Shown here in pieces: positions 9,254 through 17,065 of a DNA stretch of 64,000 nucleotides. The notes beneath the pieces are model-generated. The model did no database searches. It was not told the DNA's origin and saw only the letters and a program-made list of their open reading frames with translations. The DNA is taken from contig CAKZPF010000006.1 of the NCBI GenBank assembly GCA_937138625.1, forward strand, positions 334,202 through 398,201, in the 5' to 3' direction. The position numbers were made by a program, and so were the translations under genes. Position 1 is the stretch's first letter. Every line of letters starts with the position of its first letter. The DNA comes from an uncultured Caulobacteraceae bacterium (lineage in GTDB: Bacteria; Pseudomonadota; Alphaproteobacteria; Caulobacterales; Caulobacteraceae).

Positions 9254-9637
9254 ATGATGCGCAGGTTCATCAATCCTTCTTATCGTCTCGTGGCCCAGGT
9301 CTTGGCCTTGGTGCTGGGTCTGCAGTTGATGCTGCCCGGGGTGACGGGTCTGGCGCTGGTGCCCCAGGCCACCGTTGCGGTTCACGAGGTCTGTACCGCC
9401 GAGGGCCTGGCCACTGTGACAGATCAGGCTCCACGCCCAACGCCCGGCGCGATCAAATGCGGGTTTTGCCTGATCGGCGCTACGGGTTTTGGTGGCGGCT
9501 GCGGGGCTCTGGCACCGGCACTGACGGTGCCCACACCTTTGCAGACGGCACCGGTGATTGCGGGTTTGCCACAGCCCGAGCCGTTGATGGGTTATGTTCA
9601 CCCCAATGCGGTGCGGGGGCCACCCATCATCCTTTGA
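9254..9637 (+). CDS. DUF2946-like secreted/membrane protein with CxxC motif
   Basis: A 127-residue protein with an N-terminal hydrophobic helix (about 12-33), an extended mid-region, and a CxxC motif in IKCGFCLIG. A long Pro-rich C-terminal segment ends in RGPPIIL. This layout (short membrane leader, CGFC, Pro-rich tail) fits the DUF2946 group, which often neighbours copper-handling genes. It is followed 36 bases downstream by a Met/His-rich outer-membrane barrel, which strengthens a copper link. Metal binding is an inference; no copper ATPase or regulator is visible nearby. Confidence 0.65.
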   Translation: MMRRFINPSYRLVAQVLALVLGLQLMLPGVTGLALVPQATVAVHEVCTAEGLATVTDQAPRPTPGAIKCGFCLIGATGFGGGCGALAPALTVPTPLQTAPVIAGLPQPEPLMGYVHPNAVRGPPIIL

Positions 9638-9673
9638 GATTAATCACCCCAATTCAACTCAAAGGACAATCTG

Positions 9674-10684
9674 ATGAAAATGACTGTATACGCAGCCCTG
9701 ATGGCGGCTGCCGCGATGACCGTATCTGCCCCGGCAATGGCCCATGTGCATGGCGTGCCGGACCCTGATGACCATGCCCCCATTGGTGTGATGGGTGATC
9801 ATACCCACAAAACCGGTGAGTGGATGGTGAGCTATCGGTATGCGCGTATGGATATGCGCGACGCGCGTTCAGGTACGACGGACCTGACCACCACAGACGT
9901 TCTGGCCCAAGGCTTTATGATGGCGCCCACCAAAATGAACATGGAAATGCACATGTTCGGGGCCATGTATGCGCCGTCTGATCGCGTAACCTTTATGGCC
10001 ATGGTGCCCATGATCGACAAGGAAATGGAGATGCGCAACGCCATGGGTATGCGCATGACCATGGACACCTTTGGCATCGGCGATGCCAAACTGGCGGCCA
10101 ATGTGGTGGTCTTCAGCCGGGCCGATATGGACCGCCTGGAACAGCTGCATATCAATCTGGGCCTCAGCGCGCCCACCGGCAGCATTGATGAAACCAATGC
10201 GGCGGGGCAGCGCTTGGGCTACCCCATGCAGCTCGGTACGGGCACTGTCGATCCCACCATCGGGCTGACTTACCTTAAGCACCAAGGCGCTTGGTCATGG
10301 GGGGCGCAAGCCAAGGGCACCCTGCGGCTTTATGATAACAAGCACGACTATCACCTGGGCGATGAGGCCGAGGCCACCGTGTGGACCGCGCGTAATCTGC
10401 GGCCCTGGCTGAGTGTCTCAGGGCGTGTGAATGCCAAGGCCTGGGGCAATATCGAAGGGGCGGATGCCAGTCTGAACACCATGATGACGCCAGGCAATCG
10501 TGCAGACCTGCGCGGTGGCGAGCGTGTCGAACTGGGGCTTGGCGCCAATTTTATTGTGCCCCAGGGGCAATTGAAGGGCCATCGTTTTGCCCTTGAGGCC
10601 CTGGTTCCCGTGTACCAAGACCTTGATGGGCCGCAGCTGCAAGCCGACCATCGTCTGGTGGCCGGGTGGCAGTATGCGTTCTAA
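9674..10684 (+). CDS. Met/His-rich outer-membrane beta-barrel protein (copper-associated type)
   Basis: A 336-residue exported protein: signal peptide with cleavage after APAMA, then a His-rich start (HVHGVPDPDDHAP, GDHTHKTGE), then many amphipathic strands and a C-terminal aromatic residue (GWQYAF), as needed for outer-membrane insertion. Methionine is strongly over-represented around residues 55-135 (MAPTKMNMEMHMFGAMY, MVPMIDKEMEMRNAMGM), a pattern known from periplasmic and outer-membrane copper proteins. Similar sequences are usually called simply 'transporter'. The ATG at 9674 follows an AAAGGA ribosome site. It pairs with the DUF2946-like gene upstream and ends at a strong terminator. 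Confidence 0.75.
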   Translation: MKMTVYAALMAAAAMTVSAPAMAHVHGVPDPDDHAPIGVMGDHTHKTGEWMVSYRYARMDMRDARSGTTDLTTTDVLAQGFMMAPTKMNMEMHMFGAMYAPSDRVTFMAMVPMIDKEMEMRNAMGMRMTMDTFGIGDAKLAANVVVFSRADMDRLEQLHINLGLSAPTGSIDETNAAGQRLGYPMQLGTGTVDPTIGLTYLKHQGAWSWGAQAKGTLRLYDNKHDYHLGDEAEATVWTARNLRPWLSVSGRVNAKAWGNIEGADASLNTMMTPGNRADLRGGERVELGLGANFIVPQGQLKGHRFALEALVPVYQDLDGPQLQADHRLVAGWQYAF

Positions 10685-10705
10685 GATTTAGGCCACGCTA
10701 AAACG

Positions 10706-10736
10706 AAAAGGGCTGCCGGGTGTCAGCCCTTTTTTG
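10706..10736. terminator. Bidirectional rho-independent terminator
   Basis: A 10-bp perfect stem AAAAGGGCTG / CAGCCCTTTT with an 8-base loop and T-runs on both strands. It sits between the convergent barrel gene and the GNAT/nitrilase gene and can serve both. Confidence 0.9.
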
Positions 10737-10753
10737 TTGTCTGTGCGCAGGGC

Positions 10754-12319
10754 CTATAAGTCCGCACCCTCTTCGTCTTCGTCTCCGGCCCAGTGCACGT
10801 GGTAAAGCTCGAAGCGTCGGTCTTTTAGGTTTTGCACAGTGCCCGAGTTGCGGCTGACGTTCAGCTGATCAAGGCGCAAATCCGCGAACGTAATGGTCTC
10901 GGTGTTGGCGTCGGCAACCGCGGCAATCCCATCACGGGCAAAGGGAAAATCGCATGGCGTGTAAACACCGCTTTCCGCATAGTGGACATCCATATTTTCG
11001 ACGTCCGGCAGGTTGCCGACAATGCCGGCGGTGACCACATAGATCTGGTTTTCCACCGCACGCGCTTGTGCGCAGTATTTGACGCGCAGGTGGCCTTGGC
11101 GTTCGTCAGTGCAATAGGGCACAAACAGGATTTTGGCGCCTTGGTCGGTCAGGTGGCGGATGGGTTCGGGGAACTCGACATCATAGCAAATTTGCACGCC
11201 GATCAGACCACAGTCTGTGGGGATGGCCTTCAGCTTGTCACCGCCTTTGATGTTCCACCAATGGCGCTCGTTAGGGGTGGGATGAATTTTCGGTTGGCTA
11301 TAGACCGCGCCGCTGCGCAAAAACACATAGGCATGGTTTTCAATATCGCCCGAGGCCACACGCGTGGGATGCGAGCCCCCGATGATATTGATGTTGTACG
11401 ACACCGCCAGGTCTTGCATCAGGTTCACAAAGCGATCGGTGTAGGCGGTGATTTTTTGGATCGATTCATAAGGGCTGAGGCGTTTGGGCTCGATCGAGAG
11501 CAGGGGGATGGTGATCAGCTCGGGGAACAGCACAAAATCCGCGCGATAATCGGCGGCGACATCGACGAAATATTCGATCTGTTTGGCAAAATCATCAAAG
11601 GATTTCACCTTGCGCACTTGATACTGCACGGTGGCGATGCGCACAGCGTTTTGGGTGCGCCCGCGGGGTTGGCGCGCCTTGGGCGAGAGGGCATCGACCT
11701 CGGGGTTGCGCCACAGCATGTGGGTGGCATAGCCCAGTGAAGGCTTGTCAGATGGCAGGTAAGATTTCAAAATGCCAATGACCTCGAAGCCATTGCGGGT
11801 TTGAAAGCCCAAAACCGGGTCGCGGATCTCTTTGTTTAGGGCCTTTTCCACATAGCCTTCGGGCGTTTTGCAGGCCTTGATGCGGCGCGCCAAATTGGGC
11901 ATACGGCCGCCAAAAATAATGCCTTTCAGCTCCAGGTCCTGGCACAACTGCTTGCGGGCATCATACAGGCGCTGGCCGATGCGCTGGCCGCGGTATTGCT
12001 CATCGACGCAGACCTCCATGCCATAGAGGTAATCCCCGTCCGGATCATGGCGCGAGGCAAAGCCGTTGCCGGTAATCGACCGCCAGCTATGGGGCTTAAG
12101 GGCGACATCGCCATTGATGATGAAGGTGGCGCAGTGGCCGACGATTTCTCCGTTGTATTCGGCGACAAACTGTCCTTCGGGGAAGCTGGAGATCTGACCC
12201 CGCACCATATCGGCGCTGAGGTAATGCTCGCCATAAACATTGCGATTGAGCCGCACAATTTTGGCGATGTCTGACAAGGTGGCCAAACGCACCACCAGAT
12301 GAATGGGTTCGACTTTCAT
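10754..12319 (-). CDS. GNAT acetyltransferase / carbon-nitrogen hydrolase fusion
   Basis: A two-domain cytoplasmic protein of 521 residues. Residues 8-200 are a GNAT domain with the acetyl-CoA loop around QYRGQRIGQRLYDA. Residues 225-515 are a nitrilase-superfamily amidohydrolase with the complete triad Glu267 (LFPELIT), Lys344 (QPKIHPTPNE) and Cys378 (GVQICYDVEFPEP). The fusion is a known arrangement, but its substrate is not established. It is the last gene of the leftward run rnd-hpf-RimB-rimK and lies opposite the NAGGN operon. The amidase half could act on small amides, and the GNAT half on amines. The ATG at 12319 follows AGGA at good distance. Confidence 0.9.
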   Translation of the reverse strand: MKVEPIHLVVRLATLSDIAKIVRLNRNVYGEHYLSADMVRGQISSFPEGQFVAEYNGEIVGHCATFIINGDVALKPHSWRSITGNGFASRHDPDGDYLYGMEVCVDEQYRGQRIGQRLYDARKQLCQDLELKGIIFGGRMPNLARRIKACKTPEGYVEKALNKEIRDPVLGFQTRNGFEVIGILKSYLPSDKPSLGYATHMLWRNPEVDALSPKARQPRGRTQNAVRIATVQYQVRKVKSFDDFAKQIEYFVDVAADYRADFVLFPELITIPLLSIEPKRLSPYESIQKITAYTDRFVNLMQDLAVSYNINIIGGSHPTRVASGDIENHAYVFLRSGAVYSQPKIHPTPNERHWWNIKGGDKLKAIPTDCGLIGVQICYDVEFPEPIRHLTDQGAKILFVPYCTDERQGHLRVKYCAQARAVENQIYVVTAGIVGNLPDVENMDVHYAESGVYTPCDFPFARDGIAAVADANTETITFADLRLDQLNVSRNSGTVQNLKDRRFELYHVHWAGDEDEEGADL

Positions 12320-12393
12320 ACGGTCCTCATCGTGTCATTGTGCTTGTGTGTATAGCCTCAGACCGGATTGCGGCCACTCGAGCCAGAGGCGTT

Positions 12394-13299
12394 CTAGCCC
12401 CGTCCTCGGGTCTTGGTTTTACCAGGCACGGCCTTTTTTTCCAGAAACTCGATAATGGCCCCGGCCACGTCCTTGCCGCTGGCGGTTTCCACGCCCTCAA
12501 GGCCTGGTGACGAGTTCACTTCCATCACCACAGGGCCATGGTTGGAGCGCAGCAAATCCACACCGCATACGTTCAGCCCCATGGCCTTGGCGGCCGCAAG
12601 TGCAGTGGCGCGCTCTTGAGCGTTGATTTTCACCATGGTGGCCGAGCCGCCACGATGCAGGTTCGAGCGGAAATCCCCCTCGCGCCCTTTGCGCAACATC
12701 GAGGCCACCACCCGATCCCCCACCACCAGGCAGCGGATGTCCTCGCCATTGGCTTCTTTGACAAACTCTTGCACCAAAATGTTGGTGTCCACACCGCCAA
12801 ATGCTTGGATGATGCTTTCGGCAGATTTTTGGGTCTCCCCCAGCACCACACCGATGCCCTGGGTGCCCTCCAGCAGCTTGATGACCACGGGCGCGCCGCC
12901 GGCCATATCGATAATTTTCTCAGGATCAGAGGTGCGGTGGGCAAAGATGGTCACCGGCAGCCCAATGCCTTTTCGCGCCAACAGCTGCAAGGAACGCAAC
13001 TTGTCGCGCGATCGACTGACGGCCACGCTTTCGTTCAGGGGGTAAACGCCCATCATTTCGAACTGGCGCAGCACGGCCGCCCCGAAATAGGTCACCGAAG
13101 CCCCAATGCGGGGAATGACGGCATCAAAGCCCTTCAGCTTTTCATTGTCATAGATAATTTCCGGGCGATGGGCAGTGATGTTGATATAGCACCGCAGGTG
13201 GTTGATCACCTGCACCTCGTGGCCACGCGCTTCCGCCGCCTCCACCAGGCGTTTATGGGAATACAGATTGGGATTTCGACACAGCAAAGCAATTTTCAT
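12394..13299 (-). CDS. rimK: RimK-type alpha-L-glutamate ligase
   Basis: An ATP-grasp enzyme of 301 residues, the normal RimK size. In E. coli and Pseudomonas it adds glutamates to the C-terminus of ribosomal protein S6; related enzymes make other glutamyl peptides. The N-terminal pre-ATP-grasp domain starts with [18 protein letters not shown]. The ATP-grasp core shows [34 protein letters not shown], the FRSNLHRGG loop, and the metal-binding [13 protein letters not shown] basic tail (KTKTRGRG) ends the protein. It follows a RimB-like protease gene by 54 bases, as in rim operons of pseudomonads. Glutamylation of S6 is the likely role but is not proven by sequence. Confidence 0.92.
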   Translation of the reverse strand: MKIALLCRNPNLYSHKRLVEAAEARGHEVQVINHLRCYINITAHRPEIIYDNEKLKGFDAVIPRIGASVTYFGAAVLRQFEMMGVYPLNESVAVSRSRDKLRSLQLLARKGIGLPVTIFAHRTSDPEKIIDMAGGAPVVIKLLEGTQGIGVVLGETQKSAESIIQAFGGVDTNILVQEFVKEANGEDIRCLVVGDRVVASMLRKGREGDFRSNLHRGGSATMVKINAQERATALAAAKAMGLNVCGVDLLRSNHGPVVMEVNSSPGLEGVETASGKDVAGAIIEFLEKKAVPGKTKTRGRG

Positions 13300-13353
13300 G
13301 GCCCATCCGTACCAGGCTTTTTTGCCGCTGTCAGCGGGTGTTAGCGCTCCGGG

Positions 13354-13800
13354 TTACGAAATTGGCTTTGGCCCCGCCAAGAAGGATTGACCGGGCACCA
13401 CCATGGCCCGACCTTTCATGGCTTCGCGGCCCAGCAACAGCTGGAATTTCATTTTGTGCCGGTCCGTCAAGGTCAATTCGATGGGCCAGGTTTTCCCGCC
13501 AATGGTGATGTGGGTACCAATCACGGCGCGGTGCTCGATGCCGCCATTGGAGCTTTTGATGTCACGCGTTTCCAACAATGGGGCCGTTAGGCGCACGGGT
13601 TCGCGTTTGTGGGCCAAGCCCTCGCAAAAGGTGGTGAAACTGACCGTAGGATTCGGTCCATCTTGGCAACAGAGGTCAGTGGCGTGCAACGCTGATGTGC
13701 GCGCGCCCGTGTCCACCTTGGCTTTGATGCAGACGTCGGCAAAATCGGGAAAGGTCACCCATTCCCGCCAGCCCAGCGGTATCAGCCCCTCTGTTGCCAT
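13354..13800 (-). CDS. RimB-like retropepsin-type protease (RimK/LysX-associated family)
   Basis: About 148 residues, a one-domain aspartic-protease-like fold. The catalytic-type motif KVDTGARTSALHA is intact near residue 31, and the later LLGREAMKGRAMVV matches the closing strand-helix of the family. These proteins were long called ATP-dependent zinc proteases; the Pseudomonas member RimB is encoded with RimK and acts on the S6 glutamate tail. An open extension upstream overlaps the hpf stop, so the ATG at 13800 (MATEGLIPLGW), 11 bases after that stop, is preferred, although no strong ribosome site is visible. Translational coupling with hpf is likely. Confidence 0.85.
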   Translation of the reverse strand: MATEGLIPLGWREWVTFPDFADVCIKAKVDTGARTSALHATDLCCQDGPNPTVSFTTFCEGLAHKREPVRLTAPLLETRDIKSSNGGIEHRAVIGTHITIGGKTWPIELTLTDRHKMKFQLLLGREAMKGRAMVVPGQSFLAGPKPIS

Positions 13801-13811
13801 GATGTGGATCG

Positions 13812-14405
13812 CTAGTCGTCTTTGCCCGGGTCGATCCAAGCGATGTTGCCGTCATGACGCTTGTGCACCACATTCAGCCGCCCGGTTTTCACATTGCGGA
13901 AAACCATGGCCATTTCATCGGCCAGTTCCATTTCCATCACCGCCCCGCTGACGGACAAGGTTTTCACCTTGGATTGGGTTTCGGCAATGATGATGGGGGC
14001 CGGATCTGCGCGGGTGGCCAGTTCGCCGTCATCCTCGGCGTGGTCGTCATCAGCCTCGCGGATCACATAGGCCATGGCGTGCTCAATGGCTTGGGCCTTT
14101 TGGGCTTCGTTATGGCTGCGCAAGCGTCGCTTGTAACGCCGCAGACGCTTCTCGATTTTTTCAAGGGCGTTTTCAAAGGCTAGGGGTGCCTCTTTGCCTT
14201 CGCCCGTGGCTTGCAACAACGCACCAGACGGTAGATGCAAAACGCAATCCGCCCGGAAGCCATGCCCTTCGCGGCTGATGGTGATGTGGCCACCATCGCA
14301 CGGACGGCCAAAATGTTTGTCCACCACATCGGCAATGCGGTCTTCGATGGTGGTGCGCAGCGAGGCGCCAATGTCCATTTGTTTGCCACTGATTTGTAAG
14401 GTCAT
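13812..14405 (-). CDS. hpf: Long-form ribosome hibernation-promoting factor (HPF/RaiA)
   Basis: A 197-residue ribosome-binding protein that stabilises inactive ribosomes in stationary phase. The N-terminal domain (about 1-105) has the beginning TLQISGKQMDIGASLRTTIEDRI and the basic helix EKIEKRLRRYKRRLRSHNE that lies in the 30S mRNA/tRNA channel. An acidic linker (about 118-135, DDDHAEDDGE) leads to the C-terminal dimerisation domain (about 140-195, VSGAVMEMELADEMAMVFRN...GRLNVVHKR), which makes 100S dimers in long-HPF organisms. The start at 14405 follows GGGAG. It sits between rnd and the RimB/RimK pair in a likely single operon for ribosome care under stress. Confidence 0.95.
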   Translation of the reverse strand: MTLQISGKQMDIGASLRTTIEDRIADVVDKHFGRPCDGGHITISREGHGFRADCVLHLPSGALLQATGEGKEAPLAFENALEKIEKRLRRYKRRLRSHNEAQKAQAIEHAMAYVIREADDDHAEDDGELATRADPAPIIIAETQSKVKTLSVSGAVMEMELADEMAMVFRNVKTGRLNVVHKRHDGNIAWIDPGKDD

Positions 14406-14425
14406 GGGGTCTCCCTTTCTTATGG

Positions 14426-15043
14426 TTAGCTGTGAGCAAAAATATCGTTGTCGGCCCAGCCGGCCAGATCCAATAGGGCGCGCTGGGGCAGAAACGCGAA
14501 ACAGGCCTCGGCAAGATCCATACGCCCTTCTCGCACCAGGCGCACATTCAAGGCCTCGCGCAGGCGGTGAAGATACAACACGTCCGAGGCTGCATAATTC
14601 AGTTGCTCGGGGCTCAGCTCTGCGGCGGCCCAGTCGGAGCTTTGCTGTTGTTTCGAGAGCTCAACGCCGATCATTTCCCGGGTCAGATCCTTCAGGCCAT
14701 GGCGGTCGGTATAGGTCCGCGCCAACTTTGAGGCGATTTTGGTGCAATAGACCGGCCCCGCCATCACACCCAAATGGGTGTACAGCATCGCCAGATCAAA
14801 GCGGCCAAAATGATAGAGCTTGGTGATGTTGGTGTCCGCCAACAGAGCCTTGAGGTTCGGGCAGTCATAAGATTGGCGATCCATCTGCACGACATGGGCG
14901 GTGTCATCACCCGCTGACAGTTGCACGACACACAAGGTGTCACGGTGCAGGTGCAGGCCCGTGGTTTCAGTATCCACGGCCACAGCATCGCCCCATTCAA
15001 GGTCGGCTGGCAGGTCGTTTTTGTGAAAATGGATCGTGGTCAT
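14426..15043 (-). CDS. rnd: Ribonuclease D-type 3'-5' exonuclease (DEDD, catalytic domain only)
   Basis: 205 residues: a DEDDy exonuclease without the C-terminal HRDC domains of E. coli RNase D, as is common in alphaproteobacteria. The motifs are VDTETTG (Exo I), YHFGRFDLAM (Exo II) and LNYAASDVLYLHRL (Exo III with Tyr and Asp). It trims 3' ends of structured RNAs such as tRNA precursors. It is the first gene of the leftward run and ends 20 bases before hpf. The 198-base space to the divergent asnB must carry both promoters; I see no clear consensus element there. Confidence 0.93.
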   Translation of the reverse strand: MTTIHFHKNDLPADLEWGDAVAVDTETTGLHLHRDTLCVVQLSAGDDTAHVVQMDRQSYDCPNLKALLADTNITKLYHFGRFDLAMLYTHLGVMAGPVYCTKIASKLARTYTDRHGLKDLTREMIGVELSKQQQSSDWAAAELSPEQLNYAASDVLYLHRLREALNVRLVREGRMDLAEACFAFLPQRALLDLAGWADNDIFAHS

Positions 15044-15241
15044 GTTGTGAACTCTTACTCTAGCAGGAATCTCTTAATGGGGGAAGTACAAGCCCCCAGC
15101 CGAAATGAAAAGCAAAAACATATGCGGCCTTTATACGCAGCTTGGCATCTGGAGCAGATGAGGCGGCGGCGCCGGTTGCAACCCTGCACGACTATGTTAC
15201 GGTCCGGATCCTTTGAAAAACAAAGCATAAGGTGAGCGTGC

Positions 15242-17020
15242 ATGTGTGGATTTGTCGGAGAGATCCGTTTGGACGGCGAGATGGCCTCGTTGCAAACCGT
15301 GGAAAAAATGGCCGAAGTGATTGCGGCCCGGGGTCCGGATGGCTATGGCGTTTTCCACCAAAACCACATTGCGCTTTCGCATCAACGCCTGAAAATTATG
15401 GACCTTAGCGACCATGCTGCCCAGCCGATGGTGGATAACGAGCTGGGATTGGTTCTGGTCTTCAATGGCGCAATTTATAACTACCAAGAGCTGCGCACGG
15501 AGCTGCAAGCCAAGGGCTATCATTTCTTTTCGACAGGCGACACCGAGGTGATTTTGAAAGCCTATCACGCCTGGGGCAAAGACTGCGTCAAGCGTTTGAA
15601 CGGCATGTTTGCCTTTGTGGTGTGGGAGCGGGACACCGATCGCGTGGTCATGGCCCGCGACCGCTTGGGCATCAAACCGCTCTACTACCAAGCGACACAA
15701 AATGTGGTGCGGGTGGCCTCGACCTTGCCGTGCTTATTGGCGACAGGTGACGTGGACACCAGCATCGATCCCGTGGCCTTGAATTATTATATGAGCTTCC
15801 ATGCCGTGGTGCCTGCGCCTCACACTATTCTGAACGGTGTGCGCAAACTGCCGCCGGCGACCATTGCCGAATTAAAGCCCAATGGCACACTGGAAATGGA
15901 GCGTTATTGGCATGTGAATTATGTTCACAGCACCGCCGATCAGGGGCGTTCAGAAGAGGACTGGGCCGATGAGGTACAAGAGGTTCTGACCCAGGCCGTT
16001 AAACGCCGCTTGGTGGCCGATGTCTCGGTGGGGGTGTTGCTTTCTGGTGGTTTGGATTCCTCTTTGATTGTCGGTTTGCTGCATGAATTGGGGCAGCGGG
16101 ATTTGCAGACCTTTTCGGTGGGCTTTGAAACCGTAGGGGATGAGGAAGGCAACGAGTTCAAATACTCTGACCTCGTGGCTGAGCATTATGGCACGCGCCA
16201 TCATCGCATCAACGCCACCCACGAGATGCTGTTGGGCAATTTATCGGATTGTGTCGGCGCGATGTCCGAGCCCATGGTCAGTCATGATGTGATCGGGTTC
16301 TACCTCCTAAGTCACGAGGTCAACAAACACGTCAAGGTCGTGCAAAGCGGCCAAGGGGCCGATGAAGTGTTCGGGGGGTATCATTGGTATCCGCCCATGC
16401 TGGACGCCCCGGCGGCCAAGGCTGTCGATACCTATGCCGATGTATTTTTCGACCGGGACTTTGCTGATTATAAAAATATGGTGGCCTCGGGCTTAGTGGG
16501 CCAAGATCATGCCCGCCAGTTTGTCACCGACCACTTTGCCCAAGACGGTGCCGAAGCGCCTGTTGATAAGGCCATGCGCCTTGATACCCATGTCATGTTG
16601 GTGGATGACCCGGTCAAACGGGTGGACAATATGACCATGGCTTGGGGTCTCGAGGCGCGGGTGCCGTTCCTGGATCACACGGTGGTCGAATTGGCGGCCC
16701 GTATTCCCGCCGAGCATAAACTCTCGCACGGTGGCAAAGGCGTGTTGAAGACGGTGGCGCGGCGGTTGATTCCACACGCGGTGATCGACCGACCCAAGGG
16801 CTATTTCCCGGTGCCGGCGTTGAAATATATCGAAGGGCCGTATCTGGATATGGTGCGGGATTTGATGACCTCTGAGCGCGCGCAGGCTCGGGGGGTTTTC
16901 AATATGGATGCCATCGAGACCTTTATGCAGTCGCCACGGGATCACATCACGCGTTTGCGGGGCTCGAAACTTTGGCAAATGGCGGTTTTGGAGTATTGGT
17001 TACAAGAGCACGGTCTTTAG
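15242..17020 (+). CDS. asnB: N-acetylglutaminylglutamine amidotransferase (asparagine-synthetase family)
   Basis: First gene of the NAGGN osmolyte operon. The 592-residue protein begins with the processed nucleophile Cys2 (MCGFVGEI) of class II glutamine amidotransferases, with conserved ARGPDGYG. The synthetase half has the pyrophosphatase loop LLSGGLDSSLI (about residue 270) and later VQSGQGADEVFGGYHWYP. By family and operon position it transfers ammonia from glutamine to the C-terminal carboxyl of acetylglutaminylglutamine, giving the amide NAGGN, a solute made under salt stress in Pseudomonas and Sinorhizobium. The start follows AAGGTGAG. It precedes ngg and the M42 peptidase, the diagnostic order for this system. 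Confidence 0.95.
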   Translation: MCGFVGEIRLDGEMASLQTVEKMAEVIAARGPDGYGVFHQNHIALSHQRLKIMDLSDHAAQPMVDNELGLVLVFNGAIYNYQELRTELQAKGYHFFSTGDTEVILKAYHAWGKDCVKRLNGMFAFVVWERDTDRVVMARDRLGIKPLYYQATQNVVRVASTLPCLLATGDVDTSIDPVALNYYMSFHAVVPAPHTILNGVRKLPPATIAELKPNGTLEMERYWHVNYVHSTADQGRSEEDWADEVQEVLTQAVKRRLVADVSVGVLLSGGLDSSLIVGLLHELGQRDLQTFSVGFETVGDEEGNEFKYSDLVAEHYGTRHHRINATHEMLLGNLSDCVGAMSEPMVSHDVIGFYLLSHEVNKHVKVVQSGQGADEVFGGYHWYPPMLDAPAAKAVDTYADVFFDRDFADYKNMVASGLVGQDHARQFVTDHFAQDGAEAPVDKAMRLDTHVMLVDDPVKRVDNMTMAWGLEARVPFLDHTVVELAARIPAEHKLSHGGKGVLKTVARRLIPHAVIDRPKGYFPVPALKYIEGPYLDMVRDLMTSERAQARGVFNMDAIETFMQSPRDHITRLRGSKLWQMAVLEYWLQEHGL

Positions 17021-17065
17021 GCCGTGTCTAACCGCAGATCAGACCGGCCACATGAGGGGGATGCC

